A stretch of 11,384 nt of DNA from Fen-1467 sp035519475 (GTDB lineage Bacteria; Verrucomicrobiota; Verrucomicrobiia; Opitutales; Opitutaceae). The notes beneath the pieces are model-generated. The model did no database searches. It was given only the letters and a program-made list of their open reading frames with translations, and was not told where the DNA came from. The first letter of the stretch is position 1, and each line of letters starts with the position of its first letter. Below are positions 1-6,505 of the stretch, piece after piece. Location: the NCBI GenBank assembly GCA_035519475.1, contig DATIWI010000292.1, positions 1 through 11,384 of the forward strand, read 5' to 3'. The position numbers were made by a program, and so were the translations under genes.

Positions 1-58
1 CAGAGAAGCAAGCCTCTTCATGAGAGTCGCCAGAATCGGGGCCCAAGGCGACGCCGCG

Positions 59-1384
59 TCACATGCGCTCGATCATCGCCGAGGCGAACTCGCTGCACTT
101 GAGCTCGGTCGCGCCCGGAATGAGCCGCGCCAGGTCATAAGTGACCTGTTTGGCCCCGATCGTGGCCTCGAGACTCCGCACGATCAAATCCGCCGCCTCG
201 CTCCAGCCCAGGTAGCGCAGCATCATCTCGCCGGACAGGATGACCGAGCCCGGATTGACCTTGTCCTGGTTCGCGTACTTCGGCGCGGTGCCGTGCGTCG
301 CCTCGAACACGGCGTGGCCCGTCACGTAATTGATGTTGCCGCCGGGCGCGATGCCGATCCCGCCCACCTGCGCCGCCAGCGCGTCCGAAATGTAGTCGCC
401 GTTGAGATTGAGCGTGGCGATGACGTCGTATTCCGCCGGCCGGGTGAGGATCTGCTGGAGAAAAGCGTCCGCGATCACGTCCTTGATGACGAGGCCCGCG
501 CCGGGCCGGCCCTCCGGAAGGCGGCACCAAGGTCCGCCGTCGATCTCGACGGCCCCGTAGAACTGCTTGGCCACGCGGTAGCCCCAGTCGCGGAAGCCCC
601 CCTCGGTGAACTTCATGATGTTGCCCTTGTGCACGAGCGTCACGCTCTTGCGCCGCTCGCGGATCGCGTAGCCGATCGCGCTATGCACGAGGCGTTCGGT
701 GCCGAGGTAGCTCACGGGCTTGAGGCCGAGGCCGACCTCCACCCCGACCTCGCGCGGCGGCGCGCCGATGGCCGCGAGCGCCTCTTGCCACGCCTTGGCC
801 CGCTCGGCGGAGCCAAAGCGGATCTTGGCGAAACTCTGGGGGAATTCCCGGGCCAGGAAATCCAGCATTTTGGCCGCCTCGGGCGTGCCGGCGGCGTACT
901 CAATGCCCGCATAGATGTCCTCGGTGTTCTCGCGGAAGATGACCATGTCGACCAGGTCGGGGCGCTTCACCGGCGTCTCCATGCCCTTGAAATACCGCAC
1001 GGGCCGGAGGCAGACGAAGAGGTCCAGCTCCTGGCGCAGCGCGACGTTGAGGGAGCGGATCCCGCCGCCCACCGGCGTCGTCAGCGGGCCCTTGATGCCC
1101 ACGCGATACTCGCGGAAGGCCGCGAGCGTATCGTCGGGCAGCCAGCTCTGGAACCGCTGGAACGCCTTCTCCCCGGCGAAGACCTCGAACCAGGAGAGGC
1201 GGCGCCGCCCCCCGTAGGCTTTGGCCACGGCGGCGTCGAAGACGCGCACGGCGGCGCGCCAGATGTCCGGACCCGTGCCATCGCCCTCGATGAAGGGCAG
1301 CACCGGGTTGTCAGGAACTTGCAGCCGGCCGCCGGCGGCGGTGATCTTGCCGCCCGCGGGTGGAGTCACGGTCGTGAAGGGCAT
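59..1384 (-). CDS. icd: Isocitrate dehydrogenase, NADP-dependent
   Basis: Cytoplasmic TCA-cycle enzyme that oxidatively decarboxylates isocitrate to 2-oxoglutarate and makes NADPH. The 441-residue protein follows the E. coli Icd pattern closely. The isocitrate-binding segment GPLTTPVGGGIRSLNVALRQ (99-118) carries S111, N113 and R117, with R127 and R151 further on. Y158 and K253 (VHKGNIMK) are the catalytic pair, and D302, D330 and D334 are the metal ligands. K369/Y370 (HGTAPKY) plus Y416 and R420 match the residues that select NADP over NAD in the E. coli family. S111 aligns with the serine phosphorylated by AceK in enterics, but no aceK is visible here. An insertion around residues 170-212 makes the protein about 25 residues longer than E. 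coli Icd. The ATG has a pyrimidine-rich upstream stretch and no Shine-Dalgarno. It lies 105 bases after the aminotransferase stop, so co-transcription is possible. Confidence 0.97.
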   Translation of the reverse strand: MPFTTVTPPAGGKITAAGGRLQVPDNPVLPFIEGDGTGPDIWRAAVRVFDAAVAKAYGGRRRLSWFEVFAGEKAFQRFQSWLPDDTLAAFREYRVGIKGPLTTPVGGGIRSLNVALRQELDLFVCLRPVRYFKGMETPVKRPDLVDMVIFRENTEDIYAGIEYAAGTPEAAKMLDFLAREFPQSFAKIRFGSAERAKAWQEALAAIGAPPREVGVEVGLGLKPVSYLGTERLVHSAIGYAIRERRKSVTLVHKGNIMKFTEGGFRDWGYRVAKQFYGAVEIDGGPWCRLPEGRPGAGLVIKDVIADAFLQQILTRPAEYDVIATLNLNGDYISDALAAQVGGIGIAPGGNINYVTGHAVFEATHGTAPKYANQDKVNPGSVILSGEMMLRYLGWSEAADLIVRSLEATIGAKQVTYDLARLIPGATELKCSEFASAMIERM

Positions 1385-1489
1385 GGGATTGAGGAGGAGG
1401 CGAGAGTAAGGGACTGAGGGATCAGGGAGCGAGGGAGAAGGGATTCACTGGGCACTGGTTCCCTCCATCCCTCATTCCCTCAATCCCTC
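1385..1489. repeat. Intergenic inverted repeat of evenly spaced G-triplets and C-triplets
   Basis: The spacer between the aminotransferase stop and the icd start contains two complementary arms. On the plus strand, GGG triplets begin at 1410, 1418, 1425, 1433 and 1440, in units like AGGGACTG. CCC triplets begin at 1461, 1469, 1477 and 1485 with an exact 8-base period, in units like TCCCTCAT. The arms are imperfect reverse complements around a loop near 1445-1458 that holds CACTGG twice. In the minus-strand transcript the purine arm starts right after the TAG stop and the pyrimidine arm ends just before the icd ATG, so a long hairpin could form. Each strand also has four or more GGG runs with 4-5 base spacers, which fits a two-state hairpin/G-quadruplex. 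This could be a dispersed intergenic repeat, a terminator-like element or an mRNA stabiliser. The structure is seen; the role is inferred. Confidence 0.8.
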
Positions 1490-2683
1490 CTAGCCCTTGA
1501 GCGTCGCGCAGAACTGCGCGAGCCGCGCCACGCCCTTGGCGATGACTTCGTCGCTCGTGGCATAGCTGAGGCGCAGGTAGCCCTCGGCGCCAAACGCGCT
1601 GCCCGGCACGGCCGCCACCTTCTGCTTTTCCAGCAGCCGGTCGCAGAACTCGAGCGACGACACGCCGAACTTCGCGATCTTGGGGAAGAGGTAGAACGCG
1701 CCCTGGGCGAGCAGGCAGGTGACGCCGGGAATCCGATTGAGCTCGGCGTGGAGATATTTCCGCCGGCGGTCGAACACCGCCATCATCCGGCCCAGCGCCT
1801 CCCGGGCCTTGGTGGGGTCGCGCAGGGCGGCCAGGGCGCCGTATTGCGCGAAGGTCGTGGCGTTGCTCGACATCTGGCCCTGCAACTCGGCGCAGGCCTT
1901 GGCGATGGCCGGCGGGGCGACCAGCGTGCCGAGGCGCCAACCCGTCATCGCGTACGGCTTGCTGAACCCGGACACGACGATGGTCTGCGCCTCCGCCTCC
2001 TTGCTGAAGGTCGCCGGGCAGTGGTGGGTGACGCCGTTGTAGGTGAGATACTCGTAGATCTCATCCGACAGGAGGTGGAGCTTGTGCTTGAGCACGACGG
2101 CGACGAGCGCCTCGAGTTCCGGGCGGGTGTAGACGGCTCCGGTGGGATTCGAGGGGGAATTGAGAATGACCAGCCGCGTGCGCGGCGTGATGGCGGCCTC
2201 GAGGCGGGCCGGCGTCAGTTTGAAGCCCGCCGCATCGTCCGCGAACACGAACTTGGGCGTCGCGCCGGCCAGTTTCACCATCTCGGGATAGCTGACCCAG
2301 TAAGGCGCCGGCACGATCGCCTCGTCGCCGGGACTGCAGGTCGCCATGACGGCGAGATAGCAGGAGAATTTGCCGCCCGGGCTGACCACCACCTGGCCGG
2401 GCGCCACCTTCAGGCCGTAGTCGGCGCCGTAGCGCAGCGCGATGGCGGCCCGGAGCTCGTCGATGCCCGCCACCGGCACGTACTTGGTCTTGCCCGCCCG
2501 CAGCGCCGCCGCGCACGCCTCCTTGATGAAATCAGGCGTGTCGAAATCCGGCTCACCCGCGCCGAAGCCGCAGACGTCTTCGCCCGCCGCGGCCATCGCT
2601 TTCGCCTTCGCGTCGACCGCGAGCGTGAGCGACGGCGTGATGTGACGGGCCCAGGTGGACAGCGATGACGGTGTGGTGGTCAT
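1490..2683 (-). CDS. Aspartate aminotransferase, PLP-dependent class I (subgroup Ib type)
   Basis: Fold-type I pyridoxal-phosphate transaminase, most likely moving the amino group of aspartate to 2-oxoglutarate to give oxaloacetate and glutamate in the cytoplasm. The protein has 397 residues, the usual family length. Visible motifs are GAGEPDFDTP (41-50), SPSNPTG (176-182, with the conserved Asn), SDEIYEYLTY (206-215, with the PLP-pyridine Asp207 and Tyr210), SGFSKPYAMTGWRLG (238-252, Schiff-base Lys242 and Arg250) and LRLSYA (370-375, Arg371 for the substrate carboxylate). These match the Ib aspartate aminotransferases rather than enteric AspC. Some Ib members also use prephenate, which cannot be decided here. 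The ATG at 2683 gives the standard N-terminus but has no Shine-Dalgarno. The gene follows the RHH-like gene by 101 bases and precedes icd, so the pair sits on the 2-oxoglutarate/glutamate node. Confidence 0.92.
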   Translation of the reverse strand: MTTTPSSLSTWARHITPSLTLAVDAKAKAMAAAGEDVCGFGAGEPDFDTPDFIKEACAAALRAGKTKYVPVAGIDELRAAIALRYGADYGLKVAPGQVVVSPGGKFSCYLAVMATCSPGDEAIVPAPYWVSYPEMVKLAGATPKFVFADDAAGFKLTPARLEAAITPRTRLVILNSPSNPTGAVYTRPELEALVAVVLKHKLHLLSDEIYEYLTYNGVTHHCPATFSKEAEAQTIVVSGFSKPYAMTGWRLGTLVAPPAIAKACAELQGQMSSNATTFAQYGALAALRDPTKAREALGRMMAVFDRRRKYLHAELNRIPGVTCLLAQGAFYLFPKIAKFGVSSLEFCDRLLEKQKVAAVPGSAFGAEGYLRLSYATSDEVIAKGVARLAQFCATLKG

Positions 2684-2696
2684 GAAAATCGGCGCT

Positions 2697-2725
2697 CACT
2701 AAAGATTTCCCGCGGGCAAAAGCAA
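2697..2725 (-). promoter_or_regulatory. Weak promoter candidate for the aminotransferase gene
   Basis: On the minus strand TTGCTT (2725-2720) is followed after 16 bases by TTTAGT (2703-2698). These resemble -35 and -10 boxes with 4 of 6 matches at the latter. This is the only relatively AT-rich stretch in the 101-base spacer. A start about seven bases downstream would give a leader of only some 8 bases, consistent with the missing Shine-Dalgarno. The match is weak and could be chance. Confidence 0.2.
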
Positions 2726-2748
2726 GCCGTGGCCGTGGACGGCCGCCG

Positions 2749-2783
2749 CCCCCGCCCCCCGCCCGCCCGGGGGCCCCGGCCCC
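2749..2783 (-). promoter_or_regulatory. G-rich leader tract upstream of the aminotransferase gene (possible G-quadruplex)
   Basis: On the minus strand this tract reads GGGCGGGCGGGGGGCGGGGG (2768-2749), preceded by further GGGG blocks up to 2783. Four G-runs joined by single C loops are the classic pattern for a very stable parallel quadruplex. The adjoining CCCGGGGG/CCCC stretch could instead fold into a GC hairpin. The tract lies 66 or more bases ahead of the aminotransferase ATG and directly after the RHH-like gene's TGA. It could therefore end the upstream transcript, lie in the leader of the next one, or simply reflect extreme local GC. The sequence pattern is certain; any function is inferred. 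Confidence 0.45.
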
Positions 2784-2784
2784 G

Positions 2785-3174
2785 TCATCGCTTCTTTCGC
2801 CGGAGCCGCCTGCCTCCCGCGGGCTGGGCGGCGGCCTTCCGACCCGCCTTCGCCGGCCGGGAATCGGCCGGCGGCCGCCGCAACGCCAGGGCCTCGAGGG
2901 CGGAACGCAGGAGAACGCCGGCGCTCACCCGCTGCCGCCGCGCATGGTGAAACAAGAGGCGCTTCTGGGCGGCCGACAGCCGCACGGACACCTGGCATTG
3001 CTCGCGGCGCGGCGCGGTGTACGCCGCAAAATCAAAACACTCCAGCGCCCGGCGCACGACCGCGCTCGCCGATTTCAGCCCCAGGCGCGCGCGACAGGAA
3101 TGAATCCGCTCCACCAGCGAACGCGGCAGTTCAAACGTCAATGGCGTCGGGGCAAGGGGATGATCGGTGGCCAT
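2785..3174 (-). CDS. Small protein with two ribbon-helix-helix-like units and a basic tail
   Basis: I do not recognise a named family. With the ATG at 3174 the protein has 129 residues. Two segments share the strand-helix-turn-helix pattern of ribbon-helix-helix (MetJ/Arc) DNA-binding units. The first is LTFELP plus two helices (about 12-47, ending SASAVVRRALECF). The second is QVSVRLS plus two helices (about 61-96, ending VSAGVLLRSALEAL). RHH proteins normally need two chains to form one strand pair, so a tandem copy could fold as a single-chain pseudo-dimer. Residues 98-129 form a low-complexity Ala/Arg/Lys/Pro tail ending RRLRRKKR, a likely nonspecific DNA contact. A GTG at 3231 would add 19 residues (MRLFGLVHARP...) that look unlike a conserved N-terminus, so I prefer the ATG. 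The gene is divergent from the ABC ATPase gene. A DNA-binding regulator or nucleoid protein is inferred. Confidence 0.75.
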   Translation of the reverse strand: MATDHPLAPTPLTFELPRSLVERIHSCRARLGLKSASAVVRRALECFDFAAYTAPRREQCQVSVRLSAAQKRLLFHHARRQRVSAGVLLRSALEALALRRPPADSRPAKAGRKAAAQPAGGRRLRRKKR

Positions 3175-3334
3175 GCGATGAGGGGGTAGATCCCGCGGGG
3201 GGCGCGCGTGGACGAGCCCAAAAAGTCGCACCTGCTTCCGGAGGGCAACGAAAAAAACTCCGCCGCGTTATGGGATTGACTCACCTTTCGGTTGCCGGAT
3301 GGTCGCGGGCTGGCGTCACCCCGCCGCCGGCACC
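3175..3334. promoter_or_regulatory. Divergent intergenic region between the RHH-like and ABC ATPase genes
   Basis: Both genes must start from this 160-base region. It has a run of seven A residues near 3251-3257 and a TTGACT at 3276-3281, but no good -10 box at the right distance for the ABC gene. A short inverted pair, GGCAAC (3244-3249) and GTTGCC (3291-3296), could be part of an operator, though six bases over a 41-base gap is weak. No Shine-Dalgarno precedes either chosen start. Confidence 0.35.
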
Positions 3335-4462
3335 ATGGCCCGAGTCGTCATCGAAAACCTGCTCAAGATTTTTCCCGAAAAGAGCGGCCCCGGCGTGCGG
3401 GCGGTGAACCATCTCAACCTGGTCATCGAGGACCGCGAATTCATGGTGCTCGTCGGCCCGTCCGGCTGCGGCAAATCGACGACCCTGCGGATGATCGCCG
3501 GCCTGGAGGAAATCTCCGGCGGTTCCATCGCCATCGACGGCCGCATCGTCAACCAGGTTGCGCCCAAGGACCGCGATATCGCGATGGTCTTTCAGAACTA
3601 CGCGCTCTACCCGCACATGTCGGCGTACGACAACATGGCGTTCGGGCTGAAGCTGCGCGGTCTGCCCAAGGCGGAGATCGCGGCGCGCGTCCGCGAGACC
3701 GCCGCCCTGCTCGGACTGGAGCCGTATCTCGACCGCAAGCCCAAGGCGCTGTCCGGCGGCCAGCGGCAGCGTGTCGCCGTCGGGCGCGCCATCGTCCGCA
3801 AGCCGAAGGTGTTCCTGTTCGACGAGCCGCTCTCCAATCTCGACGCCAAGATGCGCGTCTCCACCCGCACCGAGATCTCCAAGCTCCACGCCCGCCTCGG
3901 CGTCACCATGATCTACGTGACCCACGACCAGGTCGAAGCCATGACGATGGGCGACCGGATCTGCGTCATGAGGGACGGCAATCTCATGCAGGTGGCCGAG
4001 CCGCTGACGCTCTACAATCATCCCGAGAACCTTTTCGTCGCCGGCTTCATCGGCAGCCCGCCGATGAATTTCTTTCGCGGAACGGTCGAGCCGGCCGGCG
4101 ACCACCTGCGGTTCGTCGAAGGCGGCGGCGACGCGCCCCTGCGCCTCCGCCTCGACGCCGCCCTTTCCCGGAAAGCGACGCCGCACATCGGCCGGCCGCT
4201 GGTTCTGGGCATCCGCCCGGAGGACGTGGAGGACATCCTGACGGCCACCGCGGCGGCTCCGGAGCAGACGGCCGAAGTGACCATCGAGGTGGTGGAGCCG
4301 ATGGGGGCGGAGACGTATCTTTACCTCGACACCGGCGAGACTGCTTTCGTCGCGCGGGTGCGCGCAAGCGAACGGTTCGTGGCAAACCAGCGACTGAAGG
4401 TCGCGTTTGCGGTCGAGAAGGCGCATCTCTTCGACGCGGCGACCGAGCAGGTGCTCAAGTAG
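3335..4462 (+). CDS. ugpC: ABC transporter ATP-binding protein, MalK/UgpC (MsiK-like) type
   Basis: Cytoplasmic ATPase that would power an ABC importer of sugars, oligosaccharides or glycerol-3-phosphate; the CUT1 class is suggested by family resemblance. In the 375-residue protein, Walker A is GPSGCGKST (41-49), the Q-loop is Q87 in MVFQNYALYPHM, the signature is LSGGQRQRVAVGRA (139-152), Walker B is VFLFDEP (159-165) and the switch histidine is H197 (YVTHDQ). From about 236 (FIGSPPMNFF) a C-terminal regulatory OB/TOBE-type region of about 140 residues follows, as in MalK. The ATG at 3335 gives the family's usual MA-VVIENL start; an upstream ATG at 3299 adds 12 atypical residues. It is the only plus-strand gene and has no permease or solute-binding gene beside it, so it may be a shared ATPase serving distant transporters, as MsiK does in Streptomyces. 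Its stop overlaps the convergent HAD gene by 8 bases. The symbol is by family only. Confidence 0.92.
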   Translation: MARVVIENLLKIFPEKSGPGVRAVNHLNLVIEDREFMVLVGPSGCGKSTTLRMIAGLEEISGGSIAIDGRIVNQVAPKDRDIAMVFQNYALYPHMSAYDNMAFGLKLRGLPKAEIAARVRETAALLGLEPYLDRKPKALSGGQRQRVAVGRAIVRKPKVFLFDEPLSNLDAKMRVSTRTEISKLHARLGVTMIYVTHDQVEAMTMGDRICVMRDGNLMQVAEPLTLYNHPENLFVAGFIGSPPMNFFRGTVEPAGDHLRFVEGGGDAPLRLRLDAALSRKATPHIGRPLVLGIRPEDVEDILTATAAAPEQTAEVTIEVVEPMGAETYLYLDTGETAFVARVRASERFVANQRLKVAFAVEKAHLFDAATEQVLK

Positions 4463-5156
4463 CGAGCGGGGACGGCGGTGCCGCGCGCGACGCGGCGCCC
4501 AACAGGGCGCGGCGCACCCACGCGTAGGCGGCGGCGGGCGTCGCCACGACGACAACGGGATGCGGTCGCGGCGCGGCCGGAATCGCCCCGTGGGCGTGGA
4601 TCGCCACCAACGGCACGCCCGCCGCCCGGGCGGCCGCGAAATCCTGGTCAGAGTCGCCCACAAACAGCACACGGTCCGGGTGCAGGTTCCAGCTCCGCAC
4701 GATCGACAAGAGTCCTTCCGGATCCGGCTTGTGCGATCGCAGGTCGTCGCCGCAGACAATTGCGTCAAACTGCGGCATGAGCTCCAGCGCCCGCAGCCGG
4801 GCCTCGGTCATGTGTCGCTCACGTCCGGTCCAAAGCCCCAGCGGCAATCCGGCCGCGCGCAAATCCCGGAGCAGAATCCGGGCGCCACGGAAGAGCCTGA
4901 GCGATCGCTCCGCTTCGGCCTGGTACCGCCGGTAGGTCTTGAGCGCGGCCGCGAGATGCTTGCTCCCGCCGAGCAGGCGGCGCAGGCACTCGTCGGACGG
5001 TCCGCCGAGGCTGCCGAGGACCTCGGCGCGGTCGGGCCGCGGGCGGAACGGCTCCACCGCGGCGGCCAACCCGTCGAGCACGGAGCCCATCGTGTCGACC
5101 AGGGTACCGTCGAGGTCAAAGACAATGCCCCGAAACCGCGGTCGGCCTCCGCTCAT
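4455..5156 (-). CDS. HAD-superfamily phosphatase, phosphoglycolate phosphatase-like
   Basis: Cytoplasmic phosphatase of the haloacid dehalogenase superfamily with 233 residues. Motif I is FDLDGTLVDT (13-22), with nucleophile D14 and acid/base D16. Motif II is LWTGR (108-112), with T110 at the usual Ser/Thr position. Motif III is K143 in SHKPDPEG, and motif IV is VGDSDQDF (166-173), with D168 and D172 as Mg2+ ligands. An alpha-helical cap of C1 type lies between about residues 22 and 90. This fits the Gph/PgmB-like branch, but the substrate cannot be read from the sequence. The start ATG overlaps the stop of the LolA-like gene as ATGA (5153-5156), so translation is probably coupled. The gene end overlaps the convergent ABC ATPase gene by 8 bases, leaving no room for a terminator between them. 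Confidence 0.9.
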   Translation of the reverse strand: MSGGRPRFRGIVFDLDGTLVDTMGSVLDGLAAAVEPFRPRPDRAEVLGSLGGPSDECLRRLLGGSKHLAAALKTYRRYQAEAERSLRLFRGARILLRDLRAAGLPLGLWTGRERHMTEARLRALELMPQFDAIVCGDDLRSHKPDPEGLLSIVRSWNLHPDRVLFVGDSDQDFAAARAAGVPLVAIHAHGAIPAAPRPHPVVVVATPAAAYAWVRRALLGAASRAAPPSPLAT

Positions 5157-6115
5157 GGCGGATTGATCGCTGCCAAATCGGCACCACTCGGAGCGGCCGC
5201 GGGCTCCGCCAGGTGCGCCGGATCGAAAACGGCCGCGGGAAATTGCTGGTTCAGCGCGGCCGCCGTGACTTCAAACCGGGTCTTGTCGCGCGTGCGCTCA
5301 TCGCGCAGATCGAGCGATTCCACGATCCACTGGTCGCCAATCTTCTTCAGATCGAGAATGCTGAGGGTCTTCAACGGGCGGTTGCCCTCGCCGATCAATG
5401 CGACCTCCACCAACGCGGTGTATTGCGTGTCGAGAAAGGCGCGCACCCCCGTCAGCGCCGGGAATTGCCCGGCGACCGCGTCCGGGGGATAAAAGAGAAA
5501 CTGGTACGCCGGCCGGCCGAGCTTGCGCGCCAGTCCCTCGTAGACGAAAGCCGGCCAGTAGAGAAACGGCATTTGCAGATCGAACGGTGTCAGGTCGGTA
5601 TCCGCCACGGGCGCGAGCTGCGCCGCCACCGCGAGCAGCTCGACCGCTCCTCCGTTGGCCTCGTTCCACCGCCACACGGCCGGGTGCGGGCCGCTTTGAA
5701 TGAGCAGGCGCGTTTCCGAGGGCGCGCCGCTCCCGGGCGGGCGGAGGCTGACCCGCGAAACCGGGCCGTCCGCATTCCGGGTGCCCCACAGGCGTCCGCG
5801 CCCCACCCGTTCGGCGCCGTGCCGGGGGAGCACGCGCAGCGCGAATTCAAGGTAGTAGTCGCCGGAGATTCCCTGCCGGCGGAATTGTTCCAGCACCGCC
5901 CGGCCCTCTTCCTGATCGGGCTTGCCCAATTGCACATAGCTGGGCGGCGGACGCTCGCCCTTTTGCGCGCGCGCCGCCGGAATCGCTCCAGGGAGGGCAA
6001 CCAGCGCCATGCCCGCCAGCGCCGCCCGACAGCCAACCCGCGAAACGCGCCCGGTTGCAGCCCCGTCAGGGCGACTTGGGGGGCGGGCTGCTCTGCGTGG
6101 TCGTCTTGGCAGCAT
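5153..6115 (-). CDS. LolA-like outer-membrane lipoprotein-sorting family protein, exported
   Basis: The 320-residue protein probably works in the periplasm or at the outer membrane. A long Arg-rich N-region (1-31) leads into a hydrophobic segment, CRAALAGMALVALPGAIPAARA, given here as residues 29-50 in two parts (CRAALAGMALV, ALPGAIPAARA), with likely signal-peptidase cleavage before Q51. The mature part has the pattern of the LolA_like family typified by Treponema TP0789: TDLTPFDL (173-180), an aromatic stretch FLYWPAFVYEG (184-194), YQFLFYPP (204-211), FLDTQYTALVEV (227-238), and near the end LKTLSILDLKKIGDQWIVES then RTRDKTRFEV (275-284). Family assignment is by recalled pattern. The ATG at 6115 lies 50 bases inside secG. 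The only other in-frame ATG (6010) would cut the signal peptide to about 15 residues without a positive N-region. The gene sits between secG and the HAD gene, overlapping both. Confidence 0.72.
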   Translation of the reverse strand: MLPRRPRRAARPPSRPDGAATGRVSRVGCRAALAGMALVALPGAIPAARAQKGERPPPSYVQLGKPDQEEGRAVLEQFRRQGISGDYYLEFALRVLPRHGAERVGRGRLWGTRNADGPVSRVSLRPPGSGAPSETRLLIQSGPHPAVWRWNEANGGAVELLAVAAQLAPVADTDLTPFDLQMPFLYWPAFVYEGLARKLGRPAYQFLFYPPDAVAGQFPALTGVRAFLDTQYTALVEVALIGEGNRPLKTLSILDLKKIGDQWIVESLDLRDERTRDKTRFEVTAAALNQQFPAAVFDPAHLAEPAAAPSGADLAAINPP

Positions 6116-6494
6116 CGGGAGCCTGAGTGACCGGCACAGAGACCACCGGTGCAGCCGGCTGCGTGGCGGCGGGGCCAGCCGCCGGCGCGGAAGCCGGCGC
6201 GGTCGACACCGGGATATTCGGAAGCGCCTCCCGGGCGCCCGTGGGGTGGCTCCTCACGTGAACGTATCCCAGATAAACGAGGAAACTCACGACGAAGAAC
6301 ACGACGGCGCCGCGGATCGTCATGCGGCTGAGCACGTTGCTCGTATCCGGGCCAAAAGCCGACTCCATCATGCCGCCGCCCATGGCAGCCATGCCGCTGT
6401 CCGATTTGGCGCGCTGTGCCAGCACCACCAGGATGAGGAACAGCGCCACGATGATCAGCACGAACGTGAAGATGCTGATGAGGACCGAGATCAT
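6066..6494 (-). CDS. secG: Protein-export membrane protein SecG
   Basis: Accessory inner-membrane subunit of the SecYEG translocon. The 142-residue protein has two membrane segments, about 3-26 (SVLISIFTFVLIIVALFLIL region) and 58-80 (RMTIRGAVVFFVVSFLVYLG region). Between them is the typical small/Gly-rich loop LAQRAKSDSGMAAMGGGMMES (25-45), which corresponds to the LxQ...G.GG region of SecG. Residues 88-142 are a Pro/Ala/Thr-rich tail ending PPPKSP, longer than in E. coli SecG (110 residues in all). The ATG at 6494 begins directly with a membrane helix as expected; a TTG at 6533 would add 13 residues including CC and is less likely. The 3' end overlaps the LolA-like gene by 50 bases. A four-codon reading frame with a Shine-Dalgarno-like AAGGAAG ends on the start codon (see the separate entry). 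Confidence 0.9.
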   Translation of the reverse strand: MISVLISIFTFVLIIVALFLILVVLAQRAKSDSGMAAMGGGMMESAFGPDTSNVLSRMTIRGAVVFFVVSFLVYLGYVHVRSHPTGAREALPNIPVSTAPASAPAAGPAATQPAAPVVSVPVTQAPDAAKTTTQSSPPPKSP

Positions 6495-6505
6495 AAAGGG
6501 CGCAT
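6491..6505 (-). other. Four-codon upstream frame coupled to the secG start
   Basis: On the minus strand, ATG CGC CCT TTA TGA (peptide MRPL) runs from 6505 to 6491. Its TGA overlaps the secG ATG as ATGA. AAGGAAG at 6521-6515 lies nine bases before this ATG, which is the best Shine-Dalgarno-like spacing in the whole window, while secG itself has none at the usual distance. Ribosomes could load at the mini-frame and re-start at secG. This is a reading of the sequence; translation of so short a frame is unproven. Confidence 0.35.

Noticed and set aside
1..58. Terminator after icd
   Set aside because: Only very short inverted repeats are present, with no U tract. The region continues beyond the window and nothing can be supported.
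20..1417. Long plus-strand open frame opposite icd (465 codons)
   Set aside because: It is antisense to a clear icd gene with all catalytic residues. Its product has no domain and the Arg/Glu/His-rich composition of a shadow frame.
1748..2668. Plus-strand open frame opposite the aminotransferase
   Set aside because: It is fully covered by a well-supported aminotransferase gene and its product has no recognisable motif.
3276..3304. TTGACT as -35 box for the ABC ATPase gene
   Set aside because: The hexamer at 16-18 base spacing bears no resemblance to a -10 box, so only a divergent regulatory region is annotated.
3281..4768. Minus-strand open frame of 495 codons opposite the ABC ATPase
   Set aside because: It is antisense to intact Walker A, signature and Walker B motifs, overlaps the HAD gene out of frame, and its composition is artefactual.
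5213..6130. Plus-strand open frame opposite the LolA-like gene
   Set aside because: The minus frame has a signal peptide, family-like motifs and an ATGA junction to its neighbour; the plus frame has none.
6253..6262. TCACGTGA core as a possible parS site
   Set aside because: Only the central CACGTG and a few flanking bases match the parS consensus TGTTTCACGTGAAACA. Seven of ten flanking positions differ, and it lies inside secG coding sequence.
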